Source: an uncultured Bacillota bacterium
GTDB lineage: Bacteria > Bacillota > Clostridia > Oscillospirales > Oscillospiraceae
Length of the DNA: 64,000 nt
Assembly: GCA_947649625.1 (NCBI GenBank)
Contig: CANSSJ010000002.1
Span: forward strand, 1 to 64,000
Direction: 5' to 3'
Shown piece after piece: positions 40,807 to 50,528 of the stretch. Under the pieces are notes generated by a model, which saw nothing but the letters and a program-made list of their open reading frames with translations, made no database searches and was not told the origin of the DNA. Both the position numbers and the translations under genes were made by a program. Within the stretch, counting starts at the first letter, position 1; each line of letters starts with the position of its first letter.

Positions 40807-42159
40807 ATGAACCAGTACATCGAGAGAGTCCTGAACGCCACCAAGGCCAAGAACGCCAACGAGCCCGAGTTCCTGCAGACCGTGGAGGAGGTCTTCTCCT
40901 CTCTGGAGCCCGTGATCAACGCCCACCCTGAGTACGAGAAGGTCGCCCTGCTGGAGCGGATGGTGGAGCCCGAGCGGGTCATCGAGTTCCGGGTGACCTG
41001 GGAGGACGACAACCATGTGTGGCAGGTCAACCGCGGCTACCGCGTGCAGTACAACGGAGCCCTCGGCCCCTACAAGGGCGGCATCCGCTTTGACCCCTCC
41101 GTCAACCTGTCCATCATCAAGTTCCTGGGCTTTGAGCAGGTGTTCAAGGACGCCATGACCGGCCTGCCCATCGGCGGCGCCAAGGGCGGCTCCGACTTCG
41201 ACCCCCGGGGCAAGAGCGACGCTGAGGTCATGCGCTTCTGCCAGGCCTTCATCACCGAGCTGTACCGGCACATCGGCCAGGACATCGACTGCCCCGCCGG
41301 CGACCTGGGCTGCGGCGGCCGTGAGATCGGCTACATGTACGGCCAGTACCGCCGCATCGTGGGCGCCTCCGAGTTCGGCGCTCTGTCCGGCAAGGCTGTT
41401 TCCACCGGCGGCTCCCTGATGCGTCCCGAGGCCACCGGTTTCGGCGCTGTGTACTATCTGGTCGAGGCCCTGAAGCACGACGGCGAGGACATCAAGGGCA
41501 AGCGGATCGCCATGTCCGGCTACGGCAACGTGGGCTGGGGCATCATGAAGAAGGCGGCCGAGCTGGGCGCGAAGGTGACCTACTTCGCCGGCCCCGACGG
41601 CTACATCCACGATCCCGACGGCGTGGACACCGAGGAGAAGCTGAACTACATCCTGGAGATGCGGGCCAAGGATCCCATGCACTGCGCCCCCTACGCCGAG
41701 AAGTTCGGCTGCGAGTTCGTGCCCGGCCAGAAGTGCTGGGGCGTGAAGGACGTGGACATCTACATGCCCGCCGCCACCCAGAACGACGTGAACATGGACT
41801 GGGCTGAGAAGATCGCGGCCTCCGGTGTGAAGTACTACATCGAGGTGGCCAACATGCCCACCACCAACGACGCCCTGGAGTTCCTGAAGAAGCAGGCTCA
41901 CATGGTGGTCGCCCCCTCCAAGGCCGTCAACGCCGGCGGCGTGTCCGTGTCCGAGCTGGAGATGGCCCAGAACGCCGAGCGCCTGTACTGGACCGCCGAA
42001 GAGGTGGACGAGAAGCTGAAGGGCATCATGAAGAACATCTACCACTCCTCCGTGGAGGTGGCCGAGCGCTACGGGCTGGGCTACGACCTGGTGGCCGGCG
42101 CTAACATCGTGGGCTTCCAGAAGGTCGCCGACGCCATGATGGCTCAGGGTATCTTCTAA
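40807..42159 (+). CDS. gdhA: Glutamate dehydrogenase
   Basis: A protein of 450 residues, hexameric GDH size. ATG 40807 with AGGAGG upstream. Motifs: GGIRFDPSVNLSIIKFLGFEQ, GGAKGGSDFDPRGKSDAE with the catalytic Lys, DCPAGDLGCGGREIGYMYGQY, and the nucleotide fold MSGYGNVGWG. The length and sequence suggest the NADP-type family, although gut clostridia also use it in glutamate breakdown. Codons are strongly biased to GC-ending forms, a sign of high expression. Confidence 0.95.
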   Translation: MNQYIERVLNATKAKNANEPEFLQTVEEVFSSLEPVINAHPEYEKVALLERMVEPERVIEFRVTWEDDNHVWQVNRGYRVQYNGALGPYKGGIRFDPSVNLSIIKFLGFEQVFKDAMTGLPIGGAKGGSDFDPRGKSDAEVMRFCQAFITELYRHIGQDIDCPAGDLGCGGREIGYMYGQYRRIVGASEFGALSGKAVSTGGSLMRPEATGFGAVYYLVEALKHDGEDIKGKRIAMSGYGNVGWGIMKKAAELGAKVTYFAGPDGYIHDPDGVDTEEKLNYILEMRAKDPMHCAPYAEKFGCEFVPGQKCWGVKDVDIYMPAATQNDVNMDWAEKIAASGVKYYIEVANMPTTNDALEFLKKQAHMVVAPSKAVNAGGVSVSELEMAQNAERLYWTAEEVDEKLKGIMKNIYHSSVEVAERYGLGYDLVAGANIVGFQKVADAMMAQGIF

Positions 42160-42180
42160 GGACTCTCTCAAAGCAGACAA

Positions 42181-42217
42181 AGACCCGGGCGTCCCTTGTG
42201 GGCCGCCCGGGTTTTAA
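42181..42217. terminator. Bidirectional terminator between gdhA and addA
   Basis: AAGACCCGGGCG (42181-42192) pairs with CGCCCGGGTTTT (42206-42217). It serves the two converging genes. Confidence 0.8.
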
Positions 42218-42219
42218 CT

Positions 42220-45200
42220 TTACAGTTCCACGGCGGTATCAGTGGCAAAAAACCACAGCACCTGCCGGTTAACCGGCCGGCCCAGAATGGCGGACAGGGC
42301 CAGACTGTAGGCGTCCAGCTGGGGACGGTACTCCTCTGCCCGCACCTGCTCTCCGCCGGGGCGGACCCGGTCGCTCTTGAAGTCCACCACCGTCACGGCG
42401 CCGTCCTCCCCCTCGAACCAGGCGTCAATAACCCCCTGGAGGAGGACCTCCTCCCCCTTCCCCTCGGGGAAGTAATTCAGGGCGGAATCCAGAACGGAGA
42501 ACTTGAACTCCCGACGGCATTTCTCCCCCGCCGCAGCCATGGCCTGACCCAGAGAGCTAGTCAAAAAGGCGGACAGCCGCTCAGGCTCCACCGCCTCCCG
42601 CTGGAGTCTGGTGAGAAATCCCGTCTCCGTCAGCCGGTCCAGCTCCGCGGCTACGGCTTCGGGTGCGCTGTCTCCGTCCAGAGGAAAATACTGCATAGCC
42701 AGATGGAGGGCGGTCCCCCGCTGGGCGGGGGTAAGGCCCCGCTCCTCCGCGATGAAATTGGGCCGGGTGATGGGCTGGCCCCGGCGGACGGGCGGAGCGG
42801 TCCCCTCCGCCGCCTCCTGGTCCAGGGCACGGCCCTTGATCTGGGTGGCGGTGAGCTTGGAGGGCAGGCAGGCCGCCGGCAGGTGGGGGTAGGTCCAGGC
42901 CAGACGGGCGGCCAGACCGTCATCAACGGCCTCTTCCCGGGGCAGGTCGGTGTAATGGTTCTCTACTTTACGTTCCTCTCCCAGTGGGGCTCCGTCCACC
43001 CAGCGGATGTCCCAGGCGGGACCAAGGCCCTCCGCCGTTACTTCGGGCAGTCCGGCCAGGGCCCGGAGGGCGTCCCCCTCAGGCCGGGTGAGGGCGTGGA
43101 GGAGCACCCAGGCCCCCACGCTCTGCTGCTGTTCCAGGGACAGGGGCGAGATGGGCAGGCTCTCCCCCAGCCGGGCCAGGGCATCCGCTCCTTCGGGCAG
43201 AACTGCCGTGAGGATCAGCTTCTCCCGGGCACGAGTCATGGCCACATAGAGCAGCCGCAGCTCCTCGGCCAGCATTTCCCGTTCCAGCCGGCGAGCCACC
43301 GCCCGCCGGGCCAAGGTGGGGTACTCCACCATCCGCTCCCGGTCCAGCCCCCGGGGCCCCACCCCCAGCTCCGGGTGGAAGAGCACCGGGCGCATCAGGT
43401 CGTCCCGGTTCAGCCGCCGGGTGAGACCGCACACCAGTACCACCGGCTTCTCCAACCCCTTGGAGCGGTGGATGGACAGAATGGACACCCCTTCCCCCTC
43501 CCGGCCATTTCCGGCAGAAGCTCCCAGGCGGGAACCGGCCTCCTTCAGCCGGTCCAGCCGCAGGAGGAACTGGAACAGAGTGCGGCAGCCGCTGTCCTCC
43601 AGCTGGCCGGCCAAGGCGTATAGGGACAGCAGGTTGCTCTGCCGCTCGCCGCCCCCCTCCATGGCGCCGAAGACACCCAACAGGTTTGTCTTCTCAAAGA
43701 CATGCCACATGAGCTGGCGGCAGGTGCGGTCCCCCGCGTCGAAGCGCAGCTCCTCCAGATTGTCCAAAAAATCCCGGCACTCCCGATCGCCCTCCGCCGC
43801 CGCGTGGGCCACGGCGCTGTAAAAGTCTTCCCCCTTACAGTCCGCCCGCAGCAGGGCCAGCTTGTCCCCGGAGAAGCCGTATACCGGAGAGCGCAGGGCG
43901 GCGATGAGAGGTACGTCCTGCCGAGGGTTGTCCACGATCTGGAGAATGGCCAGGGCCACATTGACTTCGGTGGTCTCGAAAAAGTCCTCCCCGCTGTCGG
44001 CGGTCCAGGGGACGCCCTCCTCATTGAGGGCCTGGAGATAGTGATGGAGCACCGGGCCGGGACTGCGCAGAAGAATCATTATGTCCGAGGGCCGCAGCGG
44101 CCGGAGCCCCTCTCCCTCCTCAATCAGCAGCGGTACATCCAGCAGCTCCCGGATACGCCGGGCGGAAAACCGGGCCTCCAGCAGGTTTTTGTCCTCCTTC
44201 TCCCCCTCCTGTTCCCCCAGGAAGGACAGGTCGATGGCGTCCAGCTCCAGGGCGTAGGGGTCATTTTGTCCGTAGGGGCGGCCTGTGGCCGCCCGTTTTT
44301 GGTCCTCCGCGCCGGTATCGGGCGGCCACAGACCGCCCCTGCACGATTCCGCCGTTAAAAATACCTTCCCCGGCACCAGCTTCTGGCTGTCGTCGTAGTC
44401 CAGCTCGCCGAATTCAGTTGACATAATATTCCGGAACAGGTCGTTGCACCCCTCCAGCACCTGGGGCCGGGAGCGGAAATTTTTGGACAGCACCCGCTTC
44501 CGGGGTTCCCCCTCCGCCGCCCGGTCCCCGTCCGGAAAACGGCGGTATTTATCCAGAAAGATGGATGGATCCGCCAGCCGGAAGCGGTAGATGGACTGTT
44601 TCACATCCCCCACCTGGAACAGCTTCCGCCCCCCGTCGGAGATAGCGGTGAAGATGGCGTTCTGGACCTGATTGGTGTCCTGGTATTCATCCACCAGCAC
44701 CTCGTCGAACCGACCGCCCCAGTATTGGGCCAGCTCGGTGGGGTTTCCCTCCCCGTCGGTGAGCAGCTTGACGGCAAAGTGCTCCAGATCGGAGAAATCC
44801 AGCAGCCCCCGCCGGGCCTTTTCCCGGGAAAAGGCGGCCTGGAAGTCCAGCACCAGGTCCATCAGCGCCTCCACCACCGGGGCGGACAGGGCCAGCTCGT
44901 CCACTTGGACGGCGGTGTCGCTGGAAAAGGGCTCCGCCGCCCTCTCCAGTGTCTTTTTGCACCGGTCCCGGATATTTTTCACCCGCTCCTTGGCCCATTC
45001 CGCCCGTTCCTCCTGCAAAGGACCCATGGCCAGCGTCCGCTTCCGTTTCCTTCCCACCGCCGGAAAGGGGATGGGCAGCCGGGAACAGGCCCCGTCCCAG
45101 CTCTGCTCCCGGAGAAAGTCCTCTATTCCCTCCAGGACAGCGGAGATGGACGGGGCGTAGTTGCTCTGAAGCAGCTCGTCCTCCCCGCACAGCTCCAGCG

Positions 45201-45900
45201 CCCGGAGCAGGCGGCCCCGACAGGCCCGGATCTGCCGCCGGGCGTCCTCCAGCAGGGGCGCTCCCCAGGGGGTCTGAGTCAGGTCGGAGATGCTTTCCAA
45301 CCGCCACAGTTCCTTCTGTTCCTCCAGCCACCGGGCGGGGTCAGGGTGGCTCTGCACCCGGCCGAAGACGTCCACCACGATCTGGGCCAGCCGGCTGTCG
45401 TCCCGTCCGGTGGACAGGGTGTCCACCAGCAGGGCAAAAGGGCTGTCCGGAGTCAGGTCCTCATACCGCCTGTCCAGCACCTCCTCCAGCACCTGGGCCA
45501 TGAGGACGTGGCCCTCTCCCTCGTCGCACAGGCGGAAGTCCGGGTCCAGATTCAGGAGATGGCCGCTCTCCCGGAGGAGAGCGGCGCAGAAGGAGTGGAT
45601 GGTGGAGATCTGCGCCCGGTAGACTAGGGTGGTCTGGCGGCGGAGATGGCGGTCGTTGGGATGCTCCGCCAGCCGGTCGGACAGCTCCTGGGCGATGCGG
45701 CCCCGCAGCTCGGCCGCCGCCGCCCTGGTGTAGGTAATCACCAGAAAGCGGTCAATGTCCAACCCCTCCCCGGTCACCCGGTCCAGCAGCCGCTCCACCA
45801 GCACCCGGGTCTTGCCCGACCCCGCCGCCGCCGACACCAGTAGCTCCCCGCCCCGGTCGTCTACTACTTTTCTCTGTTCGTCTGTCAAGGGAAAGGGCAT
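42220..45900 (-). CDS. addA: ATP-dependent helicase/nuclease subunit A
   Basis: A protein of 1226 residues, the family length. N-terminal UvrD-type motor: SAAAGSGKTRVLVERLLDR, VLVDEYQDTNQVQN, then the second motor domain with SILSIHRSKGLEKPVV and LLYVAMTRAREKL. The C-terminal RecB-like nuclease carries GVIDAWFEGEDG and VVDFKSDRV (PD-ExK). With AddB it resects double-strand ends and loads RecA at Chi. About 24 residues in the middle (around 44272-44342) come from a palindromic element inserted in frame. Confidence 0.95.
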   Translation of the reverse strand: MPFPLTDEQRKVVDDRGGELLVSAAAGSGKTRVLVERLLDRVTGEGLDIDRFLVITYTRAAAAELRGRIAQELSDRLAEHPNDRHLRRQTTLVYRAQISTIHSFCAALLRESGHLLNLDPDFRLCDEGEGHVLMAQVLEEVLDRRYEDLTPDSPFALLVDTLSTGRDDSRLAQIVVDVFGRVQSHPDPARWLEEQKELWRLESISDLTQTPWGAPLLEDARRQIRACRGRLLRALELCGEDELLQSNYAPSISAVLEGIEDFLREQSWDGACSRLPIPFPAVGRKRKRTLAMGPLQEERAEWAKERVKNIRDRCKKTLERAAEPFSSDTAVQVDELALSAPVVEALMDLVLDFQAAFSREKARRGLLDFSDLEHFAVKLLTDGEGNPTELAQYWGGRFDEVLVDEYQDTNQVQNAIFTAISDGGRKLFQVGDVKQSIYRFRLADPSIFLDKYRRFPDGDRAAEGEPRKRVLSKNFRSRPQVLEGCNDLFRNIMSTEFGELDYDDSQKLVPGKVFLTAESCRGGLWPPDTGAEDQKRAATGRPYGQNDPYALELDAIDLSFLGEQEGEKEDKNLLEARFSARRIRELLDVPLLIEEGEGLRPLRPSDIMILLRSPGPVLHHYLQALNEEGVPWTADSGEDFFETTEVNVALAILQIVDNPRQDVPLIAALRSPVYGFSGDKLALLRADCKGEDFYSAVAHAAAEGDRECRDFLDNLEELRFDAGDRTCRQLMWHVFEKTNLLGVFGAMEGGGERQSNLLSLYALAGQLEDSGCRTLFQFLLRLDRLKEAGSRLGASAGNGREGEGVSILSIHRSKGLEKPVVLVCGLTRRLNRDDLMRPVLFHPELGVGPRGLDRERMVEYPTLARRAVARRLEREMLAEELRLLYVAMTRAREKLILTAVLPEGADALARLGESLPISPLSLEQQQSVGAWVLLHALTRPEGDALRALAGLPEVTAEGLGPAWDIRWVDGAPLGEERKVENHYTDLPREEAVDDGLAARLAWTYPHLPAACLPSKLTATQIKGRALDQEAAEGTAPPVRRGQPITRPNFIAEERGLTPAQRGTALHLAMQYFPLDGDSAPEAVAAELDRLTETGFLTRLQREAVEPERLSAFLTSSLGQAMAAAGEKCRREFKFSVLDSALNYFPEGKGEEVLLQGVIDAWFEGEDGAVTVVDFKSDRVRPGGEQVRAEEYRPQLDAYSLALSAILGRPVNRQVLWFFATDTAVEL
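44272..44342. repeat. Palindromic element inserted in frame within addA
   Basis: Left arm 44272-44295 and right arm 44319-44342 are inverted with 22 of 24 bases matching, around a 23-base centre. The arm is shared with 20918-20941. On the minus strand it codes for CRGGLWPPDTGAED then QKRAATGRPY, a stretch with no counterpart expected in AddA between the PGKVFLT and ALELDAIDLSFL segments. The reading frame stays open through it. Confidence 0.85.
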
Positions 45901-45913
45901 GAGGCCGCCTCCT

Positions 45914-46747
45914 TTACTCCGTCAATACGCTCAAATACTTTTCAATGCGGATACCGTTGTTCCGCTGGGCCACATCCTGCTCCAGAAAGATCAGCCGCTC
46001 CAGCAACTCCACAGCCTTTTGGACCGCCTGGGGCAGGGACCTGCCCTTAAGCAGCTGGCCGGTAAGCAGAGAGGTAAAAATGTCCCCGGTCCCGGGGAAA
46101 TGGGCCTTGATAAAGCGGTAGGGAACGGTGAAATACCCCTCAGCCTGCCCATCAAATCCCCAGACCACATGCCGGCCTATCTCCTTCTCCTGGCCGCTGG
46201 TGACCACCACCGACCGGGGCCCCAGATTCCGCAGGCTGTCCAGCACCCGGCAGGCCTGCTCCGCAGTCAGCAGCTCCTCCCCCTCATACAGGCCGGTGAG
46301 AAACTCAGCTTCCGTCAGGTTGGGGACGATCACGTCCGACACGCCGATAAACCGGCGCATGTTGTCCACCGTCTGGCGGGTGGAGCCGTTGTACAGTTTT
46401 CCCCCGTCCCCCATGATGGGGTCGGTGACCACCAGGAAGTCCTCCTTCCGCTGACTGTCGATGAAGTCCCGCAGCAGGTCCACCTGATCCGCCGAGGCCA
46501 GAAAGCCGGTGGTAATGCAGTCAAACTGAAACCCCAGAGTCTGCCAGACCTGGATGGTCTCCCGCATGTAGGCCGTGGTGTCCAGGACGGAGAACTTTCC
46601 GTAGTCGAAGTTATTGGACACCAGGGCGGTTGGCAGGTTGTACACGCTGTGGCCCATGTTGGACAGAATGGGCAGCATCCCCGCAAGGCCCATCTTGCCA
46701 TAGCCGGGCATGTCGCCGATAATTAAGATATTTTTGCTGTTTTCCAT
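45914..46747 (-). CDS. Pyridoxal/pyridoxamine kinase-like protein (PfkB/PdxK family)
   Basis: A protein of 277 residues. GDMPGYGKMGLAGMLPIL at the N-terminus, TDPIMGDGGKLYNG in the middle, VVVTSGQE, and HFPGTGDIFTSLLTGQLL with the GTGD catalytic Asp match the pyridoxal kinase branch of the ribokinase family. It makes pyridoxal phosphate from salvaged vitamers. It sits between addB and addA in the same direction, 14 bases before the addA start. Confidence 0.88.
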   Translation of the reverse strand: MENSKNILIIGDMPGYGKMGLAGMLPILSNMGHSVYNLPTALVSNNFDYGKFSVLDTTAYMRETIQVWQTLGFQFDCITTGFLASADQVDLLRDFIDSQRKEDFLVVTDPIMGDGGKLYNGSTRQTVDNMRRFIGVSDVIVPNLTEAEFLTGLYEGEELLTAEQACRVLDSLRNLGPRSVVVTSGQEKEIGRHVVWGFDGQAEGYFTVPYRFIKAHFPGTGDIFTSLLTGQLLKGRSLPQAVQKAVELLERLIFLEQDVAQRNNGIRIEKYLSVLTE

Positions 46748-46784
46748 GGATATTACCTCTTGTCAATATTTTCTGTGGTTTTAG

Positions 46785-47147
46785 TTACCACTCGTCATCC
46801 GCCTCAAAATTTTTATAGTAGGCAATAAAGTTTTGCACGATATTCTCTCTGGAATTGACATATTCAGCCTCAACGCCGCCGTTTTTCAGGCTTTCAATCC
46901 ACTCCCCGTCCACCATGCAGCCCACATCCATATTGATGCCGTACTTGGCCTGCTCCAGGAGTGGGACGTCCGTCACGTCTCCGATGCAGTACAGGTATCC
47001 GCACAGCAGCCGGATATACTCCGAGCTGCCCTCCTGAAAATCCTCTATCTCCTGTTCGATCAATTTCCGGATCTCACTCTTAGGAATCGCGGTAAAATCA
47101 AATCTGTATTTCCGGATCAGAGCTTCCGCCCTCTGTTCGTTTGTCAT
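46785..47147 (-). CDS. Hypothetical protein, immunity-protein-like
   Basis: A protein of 120 residues. The ATG at 47147 has AGGAGG upstream and overlaps the addB stop (ATGA). AT-richer than addA and addB. Acidic, with CGYLYCIGDVTDVPLLEQAKY and DVGCMVDGEWIESL, a pattern that reminds me of small immunity proteins found with polymorphic toxins. No toxin is near. Function unknown. Confidence 0.65.
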   Translation of the reverse strand: MTNEQRAEALIRKYRFDFTAIPKSEIRKLIEQEIEDFQEGSSEYIRLLCGYLYCIGDVTDVPLLEQAKYGINMDVGCMVDGEWIESLKNGGVEAEYVNSRENIVQNFIAYYKNFEADDEW

Positions 47148-50100
47148 ACTTCCTCCTTGATCTGCTCCCAAAATTCCTGGGCGCTCACGTGGGGCAGCCA
47201 GCGCTTGCAGTCCCCACCCCGGCCCGGCTCGAAGTGACAGGCGGCGGCGTAGTCGCAGAAGCGGCAGGCATTTTTCTCCGGGCCCCGCCAGAAGGGATCG
47301 GCGGCGATGCTTCCCCCGGCCAGCTCCTGACAGATGTCCTCCAGCACCCGCTGGACGTGTTTCCCCAGCTTGCCCAGCTGCTCGGCGGAGGCCAGAGCCT
47401 CGCCGGTGATCTGTCCGGTGGTCCTGCTCACCCGCAGGGGGAGAAAGCGGTAGCCGTTCTCTCCCCGCTCCTCCATGGCGTCCAGCACCTTGGGGTCGTC
47501 CACCACCAGGCCGCTGCGCACCAGCTCCTTATCCACCTTTTTCCGCAGTTCCTCGTCGCTCATGGTCCGGCTGCCCCGGATGATGGCCTCCCGGGCGGGA
47601 AGGTAGAGTATCCCCGCCCCCTCCACCGGCAGGCCGTAGAGCTCCCGCCCACGCTCCTCTAAAGTGAAGAGGTAGAGCAGCATCTGCAGCCCCAGGCCGT
47701 TCCACACCTCGGTGAGGTCGAAGGTTTTCCGGCCCGTCTTGTAGTCCACCACCCGCAAATTGAGCCGGCCATTGCCGTCCACCCAGCCGTCCACCCGGTC
47801 CACAAAGCCGGTGACGCTGATGGTGACGCCGTTGTAAGTCAGCTCAACGGGCGGCAGGGGCAGCTCCTTGTCATCTTTTTTGCTTGTTCCAAAGCCCAGC
47901 TCGAAGGAAATGGGCTTGAACTGGGAACTGAGCAGCTCGTCCGCCACGTTGTCCACCACTGCCTGGACCGAGCGGAGCAAACGGCGGAACAGGTACTGGA
48001 ACCGGGCGGTCTGGTTCTCCAGTCCCCCCAGCTCCTCCGCCATATAGCGGTCCACCGCTTCCTTTGTCAGGCGGCGCAGCTTTTTTTTCCTGCCCTCGTC
48101 CTCCATGCCCGGAATGGTGGTCTGAGAAAACATCTCGTCCTGGAGGACATGCTCCAGCACGTAGTGGACAAAGGTGCCGTACTCAGGGGCGGTAAAGCCC
48201 GCCGGTTTGCGGGGCTCAGCCCCCAGGCCGTAGCGCATGAAGTAGGAGAAGTGGCAGGACTTATACTTGTCCATCCGGGAGGCGGACATGGCCACCCGCC
48301 GGCCATACAGCCGGTCCACCGCCTGTCGGGACAGCCGTCCCCGCTCCCAGGCGGCAGCCCGATCCAGCCGCGCCACCTGATCCCCGAAGCCGGGGAGGGC
48401 CTCCAGCGCCCGCCGGGCGGCGATATTCCGCCCCGCCTGCTCCAGGGCGGGCAGGGGGGCCTCCAGCCGGAAGGAACCCTTCAAATCCTCCTCCCGGAGG
48501 GGCTTTAAATCGGAAAACAACAGCCGCAGACGGCTTACCAGAAAGCTGGGACGGCGCTCTTCGCCGCCGGGGCCCTGCGTGGGCCAGGTCACCGCCAGCC
48601 TCTGGCTGGGCCGGGCGCAAATTTGATAGATGGTTGTCATCTCACGGTAGAGCAGCTCCCTCTGGGACTGGGCCAGCTCCAGGCCGTAGCCCGCCAGGAG
48701 GGCCCGGTCGTCGTCAGAGAGCAGGCCGGGGGCTGTCCCTACCTGGGGCAGGGAGGCGTCGTCCGCCCCCAGGAGGAAGAGCGCCTTCACCCGGTGGCCG
48801 GTCTGACGGGTGGTCTCCCCCGCCGTCACCCGGTCCAGGGAGACGGGGATGGTGCCCACGTCGTACTGGGACAGCACCAACCGGAAGAGCAGAGTAAATT
48901 CCTCCAGCTCCATGGGGGCATCCCCCAGCAGCCGGGCGCACTGCTCCAGCCCGCCGCACAGGATGTCCCACAGCTGCCGGTACTCCTCCGCCAGAGTGGG
49001 CCGGTCCCGCCGGAGAAGCAGGTCCACCCGCTCCTCCAGCCGGGCGGGCAGACCGATCTCCTCCAAAAAGGTGTAAAGGGAAACCGCCTGTCCCCTGCCG
49101 GTCTTATCCTGATTTTTCCGCAGGGTCTCCAATGGGGCGGATACCTGCCGCCGGGCGCTGTCCACCCGGGCCAGCAGTGCCCGGTCCTCCTCGCTCCACT
49201 GCAATCCGTAGCCCTTGGGGTGCCAGGACCAGTCCTTACTCTGAGTCCAGCGGCTGCCCCGAACGTCCCATTTCAGGACGTAGTTCTCCAGCAGGTCCAC
49301 ATCCTCCCGGGGCAGACCGGTGAGCCCGGTTTTTAAGTAGCGGAAGACATCATCGTAGCGGTAGCCTCCCGCCACCGTCTCCAGAGCGGCGGTCACCAAA
49401 GCCAGCACCGGCTTTTCCAGGATATCCGTCATGGCGGAGGAGAACACCGGCACCCCGTACCGGCTGAACACCGACTCCACCAGGTCCCGGTAGACTCCGT
49501 AGTTCCGGGCCGCCACCCCGATATCCCGGAAGCGATACCCCTCCTCACGGACCAGCCGCAGGATGCGGGCGGCGGTCCACTCCACCTCACTGCGGGGGGT
49601 AAACGCCTGAAACAGCTCCACTGTCCCCCCGCAGGGCATGGAGGCGGACTCCTGTTGGGCAAAGAGGGCTCCTTCCAGATAGGCCAGCGGCCCCGCCTTA
49701 CCGGCAGAGGGAGTGACAAGATGTTCTACCTCACAGGATATCCCCTCCTCCCGGGCCATCCGGAGCAGAGTATTCCCGGTGCGGCGGGCGGGAGAAAATA
49801 CGCCCGTCCCCCCCTCGTCCTCCTCCAGATGGTCACAGGTGAGGGTGACGGTCATGCTGTGAGCCTGGGCCATCAGCAGCCGCAGCAGCTCCCCCTGCTG
49901 GGGGGTGAAGTCGGTAAAGCCATCCAGCCAGAAGTCAGTCCCCTCCCCCCAGCGGCTCTCCCGCAGCTTGATCGCCGCCCGGGTGAGCCGGTCCCGTGGG
50001 TCCAGGGCGGTGCGGGCGGTGAGGGCGTCGTACTCCCCGAAAATGAGGCCCAGGTCCCGGAGCTTGTCTCCCTCAGGGCCGGAGGCCTCCTCCCCTGCCT

Positions 50101-50509
50101 GGATCAGCGTCTCAGGCGGGACCCGGCAGCTTTTCAACTCGTCCGCTGTGGCTATCAGCGAGGCGAGGAAAGCGGGCCGTCTGGAGGGACGGCCATAAAT
50201 CCTCAGGTCGGCGGCTACACTCTGGACCGCCCGGTACATAAGCAGCAGCCGGCCGCCTCCGTCCAGCTCCTCCTCACCCAGACCGCCGGCGGTCTGAAAG
50301 ACGCGGTTGGCCAGCCGGCTGAAGGACAGCACCTCCGCCCGGAGGTTGATCTGGGGACCGCCGGCGGCGCACAGAGCCCGCTCCGTTTCGTGGGACATCT
50401 GCTCGGGCACCAGCAGCACCTGGGGCCGCTCCCGACCGGCGGTGCACAGCCGGTCCAGCACGGCGGTGGTCTTTCCGCACCCGGCCCGGCCCAATATCAG
50501 TTGAAACAC
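47144..50509 (-). CDS. addB: ATP-dependent helicase/nuclease subunit B
   Basis: A protein of 1121 residues from the GTG at 50509 (GGGGGGGGACC upstream). The frame opens further up but overlaps the next gene. N-terminal GRAGCGKTTAVLD is the AddB ATP-binding loop. The C-terminal nuclease has VDRVDGWVD and RVVDYKTGRKTFD. Four Cys of the iron-sulfur cluster are visible: one in DKYKSCHFSYFMRYGL and three in NACRFCDYAAACHFE. Partner of AddA. Confidence 0.94.
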   Translation of the reverse strand: MFQLILGRAGCGKTTAVLDRLCTAGRERPQVLLVPEQMSHETERALCAAGGPQINLRAEVLSFSRLANRVFQTAGGLGEEELDGGGRLLLMYRAVQSVAADLRIYGRPSRRPAFLASLIATADELKSCRVPPETLIQAGEEASGPEGDKLRDLGLIFGEYDALTARTALDPRDRLTRAAIKLRESRWGEGTDFWLDGFTDFTPQQGELLRLLMAQAHSMTVTLTCDHLEEDEGGTGVFSPARRTGNTLLRMAREEGISCEVEHLVTPSAGKAGPLAYLEGALFAQQESASMPCGGTVELFQAFTPRSEVEWTAARILRLVREEGYRFRDIGVAARNYGVYRDLVESVFSRYGVPVFSSAMTDILEKPVLALVTAALETVAGGYRYDDVFRYLKTGLTGLPREDVDLLENYVLKWDVRGSRWTQSKDWSWHPKGYGLQWSEEDRALLARVDSARRQVSAPLETLRKNQDKTGRGQAVSLYTFLEEIGLPARLEERVDLLLRRDRPTLAEEYRQLWDILCGGLEQCARLLGDAPMELEEFTLLFRLVLSQYDVGTIPVSLDRVTAGETTRQTGHRVKALFLLGADDASLPQVGTAPGLLSDDDRALLAGYGLELAQSQRELLYREMTTIYQICARPSQRLAVTWPTQGPGGEERRPSFLVSRLRLLFSDLKPLREEDLKGSFRLEAPLPALEQAGRNIAARRALEALPGFGDQVARLDRAAAWERGRLSRQAVDRLYGRRVAMSASRMDKYKSCHFSYFMRYGLGAEPRKPAGFTAPEYGTFVHYVLEHVLQDEMFSQTTIPGMEDEGRKKKLRRLTKEAVDRYMAEELGGLENQTARFQYLFRRLLRSVQAVVDNVADELLSSQFKPISFELGFGTSKKDDKELPLPPVELTYNGVTISVTGFVDRVDGWVDGNGRLNLRVVDYKTGRKTFDLTEVWNGLGLQMLLYLFTLEERGRELYGLPVEGAGILYLPAREAIIRGSRTMSDEELRKKVDKELVRSGLVVDDPKVLDAMEERGENGYRFLPLRVSRTTGQITGEALASAEQLGKLGKHVQRVLEDICQELAGGSIAADPFWRGPEKNACRFCDYAAACHFEPGRGGDCKRWLPHVSAQEFWEQIKEEV

Positions 50510-50528
50510 AGAGGTCCCCCCCTCTTTT

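Noticed and set aside
40681-42180. Leftward open frame of 499 codons opposite gdhA
   Set aside because: Antisense shadow of gdhA with its strong codon bias. No ribosome binding site or known motif.
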